A stretch of DNA of 64,000 bases, taken from NCBI GenBank assembly GCA_963747555.1, contig CAVVFZ010000028.1, positions 1 to 64,000 on the forward strand, read 5' to 3'. The DNA comes from DUZB01 sp963747555 (lineage in GTDB: Bacteria > Desulfobacterota > DSM-4660 > Desulfatiglandales > Desulfatiglandaceae). A program made the translations under genes and the position numbers. This document shows positions 37,553 through 47,243 of this stretch, one piece after another. The notes below the pieces were generated by a model, which was given only the letters and a program-made list of their open reading frames with translations, searched no databases and had not been told where the DNA came from. Each line of letters begins with the position of its first letter. Positions within the stretch are counted from its first letter, which is position 1.

Positions 37553-39238
37553 GGTTTCTCCTTTTCTCTTTCTCTCAGGCTGCGACGAAGAAATTTGCCT
37601 GTTAATGTTTTTGGAATTTCGGCGACGATTTCCACCTCTCGCGGATATTTATATGCCGCCATTCGGGCCTTGCAGAATGCGATGATATCCTCCGGAGTCA
37701 CCGGCTCCTTCAGTCCGTCCTTTAAGGCCACAAAAGCCTTTACCGTCTCGCCCCGGTAAGGATCGGGCATCCCCACCACCGCCGTCTCCTTCACGCCGGG
37801 AATCTGGTAGATCACGTCTTCCACATCCCGGGGCCACACCTTGTACCCCGAGGCCACGATCATATCTTTCTTCCTATCCACCAGATAAAACCAGCCGTCT
37901 TCATCCATCTTTCCCACATCGCCGGTATACAGCCAGCCATCCCGTATGGCGTGGGCCGTTTCTTCCGGCTTCTCCCAATACCCCGGCACAACGACGGGAC
38001 CGGAATCGACAATCTCCCCCACTTCACCGGGGGCAAGCTCCCGGTTTCCCTGTTCCAGGTCCATGATCTTCATAACGCAATTGGGCACGGGAACCCCCAC
38101 GGACAGGGCCCCGCTTTCCGGATCCACGGGGGCCCTTTTGCCCAGAGGAACGATGTGGGAAGGAGAATTGGTCTCCGTCATCCCGTACACATTGTACAAA
38201 TAAAGCCCGGTAAGGTCCTCAAACTGTTTCACAATGGATTCCGATACCGGCGCCCCCCCGCTGTAAGCCTTGATAAAGGAAGAGAGATCTCTTTTCCTTA
38301 TGTCGGGATGATTCATAAGGGCGATGTATACGGTAATGGAGGCCACCGTAGTCGTCACCTTCCATCTTTCAATCAGCCGGAGTGTTTCGGCGGCGTCAAA
38401 GCGGTAATAGAGCACGACCGGAATCCCCGTCAGGGCGGCCGTTGCCAGATGCGCCACTTCGCCGGTCACATGGAACAGGGGCGCCACACCCAGGATCACA
38501 TCACTGTCTCCGATCCGTTGCATCTCCCGGTATACGCGGGCATTAAAGGCAATATTGCCATGGGTATTCATGGCGCCCTTCGGGAGGACCGGTCGTCCCC
38601 GATGTATAGGTGAGATATGCCACATCCTCGGGCGCGATGTGCGGATCATCGGCTTTCTTTCCGTCAAACATCCGGATCAAATCCAGCATGTCCGCGGTTC
38701 CCGACGCCTTCATTTTTTTCAAGCCTTTGAGGAGCTCGGGAATTTCGGCTTCAGGGGGCAGCAAATCCAGAGCGGAAGTGGTCACCACCTTTTCAATGGA
38801 GGTGTCTTTCAGGAAGGAAAGATCCAGCCGACCGGCAATTTCATCCAGCGTCAGCAGGAGCCTGGCCCCCGAATCCCTGCAGAGATAGGAAAGCTCCTTC
38901 TCCTTGTACATGGGATTGATGGGAACCACAATAAGTCCGGCCTTCCAGGCGGCATAGACCGCGACGGGAAACTGGGGGACATTCTGCAGGTCCACAATAA
39001 TCCGATCTCCCCTCGCAAGCCCCATGTCTGCGAAGGCCGCGGAAAGATGGTTTGAAAGACGATCGATTTCTTCATAGGACAGGGAAGAATCAAAGTAGCA
39101 GACCGCCGGTCTTTCGGGTCGTTCCCGGACGGAAGTCAGAAAGTCGCTCAAGGCCGTATCGGTCTGAACAATGAGATCGTGGGGCATTCCGACAGGATAA
39201 TTTTTCAACCAGGGACGGCCTTCGTAGATGGATGCCAT
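37549..39238 (-). CDS. AMP-forming acyl-CoA synthetase, frameshifted
   Basis: Adenylate-forming ligase (about 562 residues once joined). The N-terminal part starts MASIYEGRPWLKNYPVGMP with GGAG upstream and runs to the phosphate loop YLTYTSGTTGPPEG. The frame then breaks, and the other frame continues AMNTHGNIAFNARVY, YNVYGMTETNSPSHI, GWLYTGDVGKMDEDGWFYLV, the hinge DRKKDMIVASGYKVWPRDVE and the catalytic lysine in PKTLTGKFLRR. A single extra base near 38575 (GGGCGCC) accounts for it. It activates a carboxylic acid for the SDR/dehydratase operon. Confidence 0.88.
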
Positions 39239-39251
39239 ACGCCACTCCTTT

Positions 39252-40016
39252 TTAGCAGGCGGTCCAGCCGCCATCGATATAGATTGTCTGCCCCGTGATG
39301 AAATCCGAGGCCGGCGATGCCAGGAAGATGACAATTCCTTCCAATTCGTGCAGATAGCCCCAACGACCCATGGGCGTGCGATGGTTAATAAATTGAAACC
39401 GTTCCGGGTCGTCCCGCATCTGTTTGACGAGATCGGTCTCAAAATAGGTGGGGCCGATGGCATTCACCCGTACGCCCTGTTTTGCCCACTCTAAAGCCAT
39501 CACCTTGGTCATCTGATCCACACCGCCTTTGGAAGAGCAATAGGCGAGCATATTCGGCAAGGCAATGGTTCCCAATATGGAACTCATTTGAATGATTTTC
39601 CCATATCCCCGCTCCAGCATCTGCGGAGCAACGGCCTGAGCAACCAGAAAATATCCTTTGAGGTTGGTGTTCACAACCCGGTCCCAGGCATCTTCGGGAT
39701 ACTCCGTCACAGGCACCCGATAATTGACGCCCGCGTTGTTTACCAGGATATCGATTTTTCCGAAGTGGTTCAAAATCCTGTCAACAGCCTCATGGACGTC
39801 TTCCCTGGAGGTGACATCCATTCTAAAACCTGCGGATTTCCTTCCCAAGTCCATGATGGAACGGGAAACCCGTTCCAGATCCGCTTCCGCGCGACCGCAT
39901 ACCGCCACATCGGCCCCGGCCTTGGCCAGGGCCTTGGCCGAAACCTCTCCCAGCCCGCGAGTCGAACCGGTAACCATGGCCACCTTGCCGTCCAGATTGA
40001 AAATGTCCAGGGTCAT
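39252..40016 (-). CDS. Short-chain dehydrogenase/reductase
   Basis: 254-residue classical SDR. NAD(P)-binding TGSTRGLGE, NNAG, catalytic Ser in QMSSILG and YCSSKGG (YxxxK) are all intact, and the end TGQTIYIDGGWTAC is typical. AAAGGAG precedes tandem ATGs. The acyl-CoA synthetase begins 13 bases after the stop. In the operon it may interconvert a hydroxy and oxo acid (for example 4-hydroxybutyrate/succinate semialdehyde type chemistry), but this is inference. Confidence 0.92.
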   Translation of the reverse strand: MTLDIFNLDGKVAMVTGSTRGLGEVSAKALAKAGADVAVCGRAEADLERVSRSIMDLGRKSAGFRMDVTSREDVHEAVDRILNHFGKIDILVNNAGVNYRVPVTEYPEDAWDRVVNTNLKGYFLVAQAVAPQMLERGYGKIIQMSSILGTIALPNMLAYCSSKGGVDQMTKVMALEWAKQGVRVNAIGPTYFETDLVKQMRDDPERFQFINHRTPMGRWGYLHELEGIVIFLASPASDFITGQTIYIDGGWTAC

Positions 40017-40153
40017 CATATCTCCTTTCAAATCTCGTCAAATCGATTCTCAAAAGCATACCGGACAATTATCGTTCCAATGTAAGATAATGTTTCCGTG
40101 ATATGCAACCATTTTCTCGTTGCGGGACCCCCTGCTAAGCCCCAAAATCCCTG

Positions 40154-40777
40154 TTATCCTTTCCCCCAAACTATGAATGCAATCAGCAATCCCAGCGAGA
40201 TCGCCATGACTCCGCATTCCTGCATGGATATCCGATAGATCTTTCGGCAGGTTCTTCTTCGAACAGCAAATCCCCTGGCTTCCATGGCCATGGCTAACTG
40301 CTCCGCAAGCACAAAGGCCTGTACAAGAAGCGGCAGGAAAAGGGCCATAAAGTGAGGAACGTTTCGCAGGCGCAGTCGCAGGTCAATTCCTCTGGATCGC
40401 TGGGCGTCCATAATGCAGCGCATTTTTCCGGTGATCAAGGGGACATAGCGAAGAGAGGCGGTCAGGATGAAGGTGACTTCATAGGGAACTCCCATCTGCC
40501 GCAGGCTGTCGCCAAGCTCCCTGGGGTCCAGACGTTGGAAGAAAATAAAGGAAAGGGTCAAAAGGTTGAAAAGCCTCAAGGAAAGAGAGAGGGCAGGCAT
40601 CCAGGAAAAAGAAAGGAGAGACAGAGCAAACACAAGCCCCACGAGAGGCAACGTCAGTCTGAGGGAGGCTGCCCATGGTCTCAGCATTTTGAACAGAATC
40701 AATCCCAGGAAAAGGAACAAAAGCTCCATCCCAAGATAGAGCGATTCCCCGGTCATGAGAACGGCGGCTATTCCCAT
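40154..40777 (-). CDS. ecfT: ECF transporter transmembrane component EcfT
   Basis: 207 residues from the first ATG, with about five TM helices and the coupling region SLRYVPLITGKMRCIMDAQRSRGID followed by LLVQAFVLAEQLAMAMEARGF, whose Ala-Arg-Gly motifs contact the ATPases. The usual N-terminal motif (FDPRTKLALGT) is encoded in frame just upstream, but no ATG, GTG or TTG precedes it before an in-frame stop. So the true start is either non-canonical, missing through a sequence error, or the shorter ATG. It follows the ATPase gene directly. Confidence 0.85.
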   Translation of the reverse strand: MGIAAVLMTGESLYLGMELLFLFLGLILFKMLRPWAASLRLTLPLVGLVFALSLLSFSWMPALSLSLRLFNLLTLSFIFFQRLDPRELGDSLRQMGVPYEVTFILTASLRYVPLITGKMRCIMDAQRSRGIDLRLRLRNVPHFMALFLPLLVQAFVLAEQLAMAMEARGFAVRRRTCRKIYRISMQECGVMAISLGLLIAFIVWGKG

Positions 40778-40805
40778 CGTCCCAAGGGCGAGCTTTGTCC
40801 TGGGA

Positions 40806-42299
40806 TCAAACGTGTTGTATTTCCGTTTGTCGATCTTCCCACCCCAACGCGCCCATTTGAATGAGAGCCTCGTCCTTTAAGAGTTGCCCCGGCGGACCAT
40901 CTCCTACTACACGCCCTTCATGAATTACGATCCATCTTTCCGCCGTTGCAAGCGCAAATTCCATATCGTGGGTCACCATGACAATCGTAAACCCTTTTTC
41001 CCTTAAAGAAACAAACAGTCCGGCAAGGATCTCCAGGAATCGACCGTCCTGGCCCACAGTAGGCTCATCCAGAACAAGGAGACTCGGTCTCATGGCCAGA
41101 ATGGATGCGACGGCAACCCGTTTCTTCTGGCCTTCGCTCAAGCGGTAGGGTGACTTTTCCAGCAGTTCATGAAGATGAAAAAGCGTGTACAACTCTTCCA
41201 GCCATTCTTCGGATTCCGTATTTGCGAGCCTCATCCCTACCGTGAGTTCATCTTTCACGGTGGCTTTAAAAAACTGGTCATTGGGATTTTGAAAGGATAA
41301 ACCGATCCGAGACGCCATTTCCCGTGGTGGAAGTCCCCGAATCTCTTTTCCCATGAACAAGATCTCTCCTTTCCGGCTGCGATAAAGACCGTTAAAATGC
41401 TTAATCAGCGTCGTCTTTCCTGCACCGTTCTTTCCAACGACGGCAACGATTTCCCCCTCGTTCACATGGAACGACACGTCACGGAGAACCGTCTTTCCTT
41501 CTATCTCACGGGAAAGAGATCTTGCATGAAACAGTGGCCGTTTCTCCCTTTTGTCCGGCTCTGGGGCCGCCGGATAGTGAGGAACAAGATGCACTTCCCT
41601 CAGGGTGGGCAGGGCGTCCCCGGCAGATCCGTTGAAGAGAATCTCTCCCCGATCCATGACCACGCAACGGGTCGCATCTTCAAGTATTGCATGCATCCGC
41701 TGTTCAATGACCACCAGGGTTGCGCCTTGTCCATGAAGGTCAGACAGGACTTCCCTCACTTTCCGTGCACCTTCCCAGTCCAGATGGGCCAGCGGCTCAT
41801 CCAGGACCAGAACCGGGGGACGCAGGCTCAAAACGGAAGCAATGGCAACCAACCGTTTCTCGCCACCCGACAGCGTGGTTGGAGACCTGGTCAGGAGGTG
41901 CTGGATACGGAGCATGGAAGCGGTCTGCTGAATCGATTCTTCTATCTCCTCTGCGGGCAGACCAAGGCTTTCCAGGCCGAAAGCGATCTCGTCTTCCACG
42001 GTACTGTTGAAAAGCTGGGCCTCGGCATTTTGAAAGACGAGCCCCACGCTGGTGATCATGTCGGCAACCGTGCAGTTTCTTGTATTACGACCGTCTACGA
42101 TAACCGACCCTTCCAGTGTCCCATCGAAAAAATGGGGAACCAGACCATTCAGGAGATAGGCAAGGGTGGTCTTGCCGGACCCGCTGCCGCCGCACAAAAG
42201 GAGGTACTCCCCTTTGTCAATAGACAGATCAATCCCGTTGAGCACCCATTCCCCCGGCTCTTCATCGTAACGATATCGAACATTGGCAAGATGTATCAA
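40806..42299 (-). CDS. ECF transporter dual ATPase (fused EcfA-EcfA)
   Basis: 497 residues with two complete ABC domains. First: Walker A GGSGSGKTTLAYLLNG, signature LSGGEKRLVA, Walker B VLVLDEPLAHLD. Second: Walker A GKNGAGKTTLIKHFNG, signature LSEGQKKRVA, Walker B LLVLDEPTVGQD. Most ECF systems encode two separate ATPases; fused forms are known. It energises uptake through EcfT and the ThiW S-component. The start overlaps the thiW stop by four bases. Confidence 0.93.
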   Translation of the reverse strand: MIHLANVRYRYDEEPGEWVLNGIDLSIDKGEYLLLCGGSGSGKTTLAYLLNGLVPHFFDGTLEGSVIVDGRNTRNCTVADMITSVGLVFQNAEAQLFNSTVEDEIAFGLESLGLPAEEIEESIQQTASMLRIQHLLTRSPTTLSGGEKRLVAIASVLSLRPPVLVLDEPLAHLDWEGARKVREVLSDLHGQGATLVVIEQRMHAILEDATRCVVMDRGEILFNGSAGDALPTLREVHLVPHYPAAPEPDKREKRPLFHARSLSREIEGKTVLRDVSFHVNEGEIVAVVGKNGAGKTTLIKHFNGLYRSRKGEILFMGKEIRGLPPREMASRIGLSFQNPNDQFFKATVKDELTVGMRLANTESEEWLEELYTLFHLHELLEKSPYRLSEGQKKRVAVASILAMRPSLLVLDEPTVGQDGRFLEILAGLFVSLREKGFTIVMVTHDMEFALATAERWIVIHEGRVVGDGPPGQLLKDEALIQMGALGWEDRQTEIQHV

Positions 42300-42778
42300 G
42301 GCTTCCAGACCCCTGCCTTACGGAGAAGATGCAATGCCAGGATGCCAAAAACCGTTCCTCCGATCGTACTGATGCTGAATGCAACCACCAACGTCGCTAC
42401 TGCCATGGACTTTCCCATAAGCACGGGTGCAACAATCCAGGCGCTGGCGAGGGCCCCCAGCAAACCCGTACCGACCACTTCCCCGATACCGGCCGCATAG
42501 ATATTCCCGAAGGCCCTGTAGGCAAGCCCTGCCAAAAGGGCGCCGATCATTCCTCCGGGAAACGCCAGGAGTGTTCCCAGACCCAAAATGTTTCGCAGGA
42601 TAGCCGCAATCGTCGCAATAAGCAACGCATAGAGAGGCCCTAACATGACGGCAGAAAGGACATTGACCATGTGCTGGGCCGGGAAACACTTGGCAACTCC
42701 CACTGGGATAAAAATCGGAGAAAGAGCCACGGAAACGGCCACCAAAATAACCGACGTTGCCACCTTCTTTGTTTTCAT
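42296..42778 (-). CDS. thiW: ECF transporter substrate component ThiW
   Basis: 160 residues, six-helix S-component. The family signature GVAKCFPAQHMVNVLSAVML and ILGLGTLLAFPGGMIGALLA is clear. ThiW is thought to bind the thiazole precursor of thiamin, and this fits the TPP riboswitch in its leader. GGAGG precedes the ATG. It is the first gene of the thiW-ATPase-ecfT operon, so the transporter is dedicated rather than shared. Confidence 0.94.
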   Translation of the reverse strand: MKTKKVATSVILVAVSVALSPIFIPVGVAKCFPAQHMVNVLSAVMLGPLYALLIATIAAILRNILGLGTLLAFPGGMIGALLAGLAYRAFGNIYAAGIGEVVGTGLLGALASAWIVAPVLMGKSMAVATLVVAFSISTIGGTVFGILALHLLRKAGVWKP

Positions 42779-42788
42779 GCTGCCTCCA

Positions 42789-42825
42789 ATAAAAAGCCGC
42801 TTTCCTTTATGATAAGGAAGCGGCT
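42789..42825 (-). terminator. Riboswitch-linked attenuator
   Basis: On the minus strand, AGCCGCTTCCTT and AAGGAAAGCGGCT form a strong stem (one bulge) with a short loop, directly followed by TTTTTATT. It lies between the TPP aptamer and thiW, 11 bases before the ATG, so it can stop transcription when thiamin is plentiful. Confidence 0.9.
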
Positions 42826-42871
42826 GCTACAAAGCCATGCTACACGAACGCTCTTACATAGTGCAATCGCG

Positions 42872-42960
42872 CCGCTTCCCTCCGCCGGCATTACCCGGTT
42901 CAGGTTCTAAGGGTTGCAGGACGGATTTCCCGCTCTCAGTAAAACCACCCCTAGCGACAG
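42872..42960 (-). promoter_or_regulatory. TPP riboswitch (THI element)
   Basis: The conserved aptamer blocks appear in order on the minus strand: GGGGTG, CTGAGA, ACCCTTAGAACCTGA, CCGGGTAATGCCGGCG and AGGGA, enclosed by a P1 helix CGCT/AGCG. It controls the downstream ECF operon through the attenuator, lowering transport when thiamin diphosphate binds. Confidence 0.97.
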
Positions 42961-43282
42961 GGATTACGATAAGGGAACAACAGGAAAATGTCAAGAGATC
43001 AAAATCCAGAGGGCCAAGAGCTGCCCCGGAGTTTTGCCTTGACACTGAACAGGCAGAATTGATAAAAAAAATAGCGAATGCTTCTTCACTTTCTCGCGTC
43101 ATGATCCTTTGCGCGCGCAAAACTGAGTATTTAATCGTTAAAATTTCATAGAGTACCCCTGATACGACATCATCTTAGCCGCAAAATCCGGTTTGTCCGT
43201 TTTTTTGGAAAAACAACAGGATCAAACTCTTTAACAGCAGGGCTCTTTTACAGCGGGGCTCTTTAACAGCAAGGAGGATGGC

Positions 43283-44567
43283 ATGGAAAAGAAAGGGATC
43301 ACCAGAAGGGATTTTGTAAAGGCAGGAGTCGTCACGGCCGCGGCGGCGGCACTTGGACCCGGGGCGCTGAAACCGACAGGGCTGTGGGCAGCCGCGGCGG
43401 ACATCAAGGGACCGATGAAAGTCGGATACCAGACCATTCTGTCGGGAACGCTTGCCGGCTACGGAGAGTTCCATAAAATGGGCGCTATCATGGCCATGGA
43501 GGAGATCAATGCAGCCGGAGGAATCGCAGGGGTGAAACTGGAAGTCGATTTTCGGGATTCCACCCTTAAGGCGCCCGAGGCCATTAAAAATGCACGTTAC
43601 TTCGTGGACAGCTGGGGCGCCGATTTTCTGGCCGGTGTGGATTCCTCCGGACAGGCCTTGGCTCTGGCTCCCGTCATGAAGGAACTGGATCGAATCCTCA
43701 TGGTCACCCACGCGGCCACGGAAAAGCTCACAGAGGAACAGGTCTATAAGAACGGGATCAAACAGATTTTCCGCATCTGCACGCCCACCTACCAGGACGG
43801 AAATGCGGCAGCCTTCGTGGCCAAAGACCTTCCGGTGAAGACCTGGGCGACCATCAGTCCGAAATACGAATATGGCTACACATGCTGGAAGATGTTTAAA
43901 GATACCCTTGGCAAACTGAAGAAAGGACGTGCAATTCACGGCCGAATCCTGGGCGCCGTTCGGAACCACGGACTTCCGGCCCCATATCAATACCATCATG
44001 GATGCGAACCCGGAAGGCTTTTACTCTACCGAATGGGCCGGAGAACTCATTACGTTTATCAAGCAGGCAAAACAGGCCGGCATGTTTGAAAAGATCAAAC
44101 ACGTCATGCTCCCGGTAGGGGCCGCCATGGATGTGCTGGAAGGCCTGGGCAGTGAGATGCCGGACAACCTGTGGATATCCGGACGTTACTTTTTCCAATA
44201 TCCCCAAACCCATATCAATAACGATTGGGTCGCCCGGTTCCGCAAACGCTGGAACCATTACCCTGCCTACGTCTCTGAAACAGGCTACTCCGCCATGTTT
44301 GCCTTCAAGAAGGGGGTGGAAACGGCCGGCTCAAAAGAGACCGCCAAGGTAATCGACGCCATGGAAGGCATGATGCTGGCTTCTCCCGCCGGGTATCGGA
44401 ATTTCAGGAAGGAAGACCATCAGGCCATGTACGATGTCCCCTGGGGCCTGACCAAAACGGATCCCAACTACCCCTTCAAGGTCATGGGAAAAACGGTGCT
44501 CATACCGGCCAAGGAATGTTTCAACAGGCCGCCTTTTGAAGGCCCGGAAACCACCCCGCCTTTCTGA
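43283..44567 (+). CDS. LIV-type ABC transporter binding protein, frameshifted
   Basis: Type-I periplasmic binding protein (about 427 residues). It opens with a Tat signal, ITRRDFVKAGVVTAAAAALG, then MKVGYQTILSGTLAGYGEF and AAGGIAGVKLEVDFRDST. After WKMFKDTLGKLKK the frame breaks; the other frame resumes VQFTAESWAPFGTTDFRPHI and ends ECFNRPPFEGPETTPPF. One extra G near 43927 explains this. It delivers the solute to LivHMGF encoded directly downstream. Sequence alone does not tell amino acid from aromatic acid or amide ligands. Confidence 0.9.
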
Positions 44568-44595
44568 TTGAACCAAATTTTTAGAACCCAAAACT

Positions 44596-44616
44596 CCCCT
44601 CCCATGTCGGGAGGGG
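44596..44616 (+). promoter_or_regulatory. Intercistronic hairpin before livH
   Basis: A perfect 8-bp stem (CCCCTCCC with GGGAGGGG, 5-base loop) lies between the binding protein stop and the livH ribosome site, without a T-run. Such hairpins often stabilise the upstream mRNA so that the binding protein outnumbers the permease. Confidence 0.5.
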
Positions 44617-44637
44617 TCGGGAGGGAGAGTCGTACCC

Positions 44638-45507
44638 ATGCTGGAATCCATCGTCCATGTATGCCTTGCCGGATTGTCCACGGGGATGTTCATCTGGCTG
44701 GTCGCCAGCGGATTGACGCTTATTTTCGGAGTTCTGGGCGTGCTGAACTTCGCCCACGGAAGCTTCTACATGCTGGGGGCCTACTTCTGTTTCACTCTGC
44801 TCCGATTCACGGGTGGAAATTTCTGGATCGGGCTCCTCTTGGGTCCCCTGTGCGTCTGTGTCATCGGCTTTATCGTGGAGCGTTTCTTCCTGCGTTATGT
44901 GTATCATCTCGCCCTCCCCTACCAGCTTCTCCTGACTTTTGCTTTTGTGCTCCTGTTTGATGATCTGGTCAAGGTCATTTGGGGGGCAGGTTCCATCGGA
45001 TCTCCCATGGTGCCGGGACTTTCCGGATCCGTTTCGATTATGGGAAGAAATTTTCCGGTGTATAATCTGTTCATCATCGGCGTCGGGCCTCTGGTAGCCA
45101 TCGGAATGTGGGCGTTGTTGGAAAAAACATGGTGGGGCAGGATCATCAGAGCGGCATCGTCGGATCGGGAAATGGCCTCTGCCATCGGGGTGCGGGTGCC
45201 AACCCTGTTTACCGCCGTATTTATTTTCGGAACGTGGCTGGGCGCCATGGGCGGAGGGCTTGCTGTCCCCTACGTGGGACTCCTGACTCCCGGAATGGGG
45301 GAAACAGTCATCATCAACGCCTTCGTGGTAGCCGTCATCGGGGGATTGGGAAGCCTCAAGGGGGCTTTTTTCGGGGCCTTGATCATCGGACTGCTCTCCA
45401 GCTTCGGCACCCGATACCTTCCCACATTCGACATGTTCCTCACCTTTATTCTGATGGCCGCGGTCCTGCTTTGGAGACCGCAGGGATTCTTCGGGGAGGC
45501 CGCCTAA
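44638..45507 (+). CDS. livH: Branched-chain amino acid-type permease LivH
   Basis: 289-residue inner-membrane permease with about eight TM helices. The family motifs are GLTLIFGVLGVLNFAHGSFY, DREMASAIGVRVPTLFTAVF (EAA-like loop facing the ATPase) and AFVVAVIGGLGSLKGAFFGA. GGAGGGAG precedes the ATG. The next gene starts directly at the stop, forming a tight operon. Confidence 0.95.
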   Translation: MLESIVHVCLAGLSTGMFIWLVASGLTLIFGVLGVLNFAHGSFYMLGAYFCFTLLRFTGGNFWIGLLLGPLCVCVIGFIVERFFLRYVYHLALPYQLLLTFAFVLLFDDLVKVIWGAGSIGSPMVPGLSGSVSIMGRNFPVYNLFIIGVGPLVAIGMWALLEKTWWGRIIRAASSDREMASAIGVRVPTLFTAVFIFGTWLGAMGGGLAVPYVGLLTPGMGETVIINAFVVAVIGGLGSLKGAFFGALIIGLLSSFGTRYLPTFDMFLTFILMAAVLLWRPQGFFGEAA

Positions 45508-46485
45508 ATGAAGAATCGTTTCTGGACCACTTTTCTCATTGTGCTGGTGCTGGCGGGTCTGGTGTCCATCGGTCTTTTCTCGGGGAGATTCGTTGTTTAC
45601 CTGACCATGCGGGTCATGATCCTGGCCATCTTCGCCATGGGATACAATATCCTTCTCGGGAGAACCGGTCTCCTTTCCTTCGGCCATGCCGCCTTTTATG
45701 CGGGCGGCGCCTACGGACTGGGTCTTTTTTCCATCCATGTCTCCCCTGATCCTCTTTTGGGAATTCTGATGGGGGTGCTCCTGGCCTGCGTCCTGGCCCT
45801 GATCATCGGCTTTTTCTGCGTCCGTCACACGGAAATCTACTTCGCCATGCTGACCCTCGCGTTCGGCATGATGGTGTTCTCCCTCATCTGGAATATGCGT
45901 GAAATTACCGGGGGGGACGACGGCCTGGTAGGGATCGTGCGCGCGCCGATCTCGCTTGGGTTCGTGAGCATTCCGCTTCTGAAGACGGGCCAATACTATT
46001 TCTTCGTCTTGTTCTGGTTCGCCGTCAGCACGTGGGTCATTCACCTGATCCGGCATTCCCCTTTCGGGCTGGTCCTGTCGGGTCTCAGGGAGAACGACCG
46101 CCGTATAGAATTTGCCGGCCTGTCCGTAAAAAACTACCGACTGGCCTCTTTCGTGATTTCAGGGATCTTTGCAGGCCTGGCAGGCGCCCTGGGCGCCCTT
46201 CTGGAGAACAACACCAACCCCTTCTCCGCACACTGGAGCCACTCGGCGGAACCGATTCTGGTGAGTCTCATCGGGGGCATCCAGACCTTCACCGGTCCCA
46301 TGGTCGGGAGCGTCGTTTTTATTGTTTTCAGGGAAATTATCGAACGCTTCACCCAGAACTGGATGCTCTGGTTGGGCATCATCCTGCTGGTTATCATCAT
46401 GGGCCTTCGGGGAGGTATCGTGGGCGGCCTAAGCCAGTTGTTTAAAGGACGACGGAGCGTGAATAGATCAGGAGGCAGGCCGTGA
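45508..46485 (+). CDS. livM: Branched-chain amino acid-type permease LivM
   Basis: 325 residues, about nine TM helices. YNILLGRTGLLSFGHAAFYA, FFCVRHTEIYFAMLTLAFG and the coupling loop GLRENDRRIEFAGLSVKNYR are diagnostic of LivM. GGAGG lies within the end of livH. Its stop overlaps the livG start by four bases. Confidence 0.95.
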   Translation: MKNRFWTTFLIVLVLAGLVSIGLFSGRFVVYLTMRVMILAIFAMGYNILLGRTGLLSFGHAAFYAGGAYGLGLFSIHVSPDPLLGILMGVLLACVLALIIGFFCVRHTEIYFAMLTLAFGMMVFSLIWNMREITGGDDGLVGIVRAPISLGFVSIPLLKTGQYYFFVLFWFAVSTWVIHLIRHSPFGLVLSGLRENDRRIEFAGLSVKNYRLASFVISGIFAGLAGALGALLENNTNPFSAHWSHSAEPILVSLIGGIQTFTGPMVGSVVFIVFREIIERFTQNWMLWLGIILLVIIMGLRGGIVGGLSQLFKGRRSVNRSGGRP

Positions 46486-47243
46486 GCCCACCACTTCTCC
46501 AAATCAGAAGTTTGCACAAGGCCTTCGGCAAGGTGGTTACGGCCAACGGGATCGATCTCACCCTTGAGAAAGGCGTGCTCACATCGATTATCGGACCAAA
46601 CGGGGCCGGAAAATCCACCCTGATCAACATACTCTCCGGTTCCCTGCACGTGGATTCGGGCGAGATCCTGTTCCAGGGAAAAGAGATCACCGACCTGCCC
46701 ATCCATAAGAGGGTCAGGCTGGGGCTGTGCCGATCTTTTCAGGTGGTGAATGTCTTTCCCGAATTGACGGTTTTCAACAATATCCAGATCCCCGTACTGG
46801 CAGTGCAAAAGAGGGCAACCCGGCTGTTTCGTCCCCTATCGCGCGAAAGGGAGGCCCAAGAGGAAGTGGGGCAGGTCCTTGAACGTGTGGGCCTCGAAAC
46901 CAAGGCCCATGTGCCCGCCAACGCCCTTTCGCACGGAGACCAGCGTCTGCTGGAAGTGGGCATCGCCCTGGCCGTCCGGCCCAAGCTTTTATTCCTGGAC
47001 GAACCCACCGCGGGAATGAATCCCGTAGAACGGGTGACCGTTCTTCAAAACATCAAACGCCTGTCAGCAGAAGGAAGAACCACCTTCGTCATCGTCGAGC
47101 ACGACATGGACATTGTCTTTTCGCTTTCGGACAGGGTGATCGTCCTCCACCACGGCGATATCATAGGCGATGGCACCACTGAGGAGATCCAGAACAGCAG
47201 GAGAGTAAAGGAAGTCTATCTCGGAGAGGAGGTGATGGAATGA
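46482..47243 (+). CDS. livG: Branched-chain amino acid-type ATPase LivG
   Basis: 253 residues, GTG start preceded by AGGAGG. Walker A IIGPNGAGKSTLINIL, signature LSHGDQRLLEVGIAL, Walker B LLFLDEPTAGMNPVE and the LivG-specific FVIVEHDMDIVFSLSDRVIV are present. It pairs with LivF to power the permease. Overlaps livF by four bases. Confidence 0.95.
   Translation: MSPPLLQIRSLHKAFGKVVTANGIDLTLEKGVLTSIIGPNGAGKSTLINILSGSLHVDSGEILFQGKEITDLPIHKRVRLGLCRSFQVVNVFPELTVFNNIQIPVLAVQKRATRLFRPLSREREAQEEVGQVLERVGLETKAHVPANALSHGDQRLLEVGIALAVRPKLLFLDEPTAGMNPVERVTVLQNIKRLSAEGRTTFVIVEHDMDIVFSLSDRVIVLHHGDIIGDGTTEEIQNSRRVKEVYLGEEVME

Noticed and set aside
44581..46056. 491-codon minus-strand open frame opposite livH/livM
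   Set aside because: The translation is low-complexity, highly charged sequence that mirrors the hydrophobic codons of the permeases; no ribosome site.
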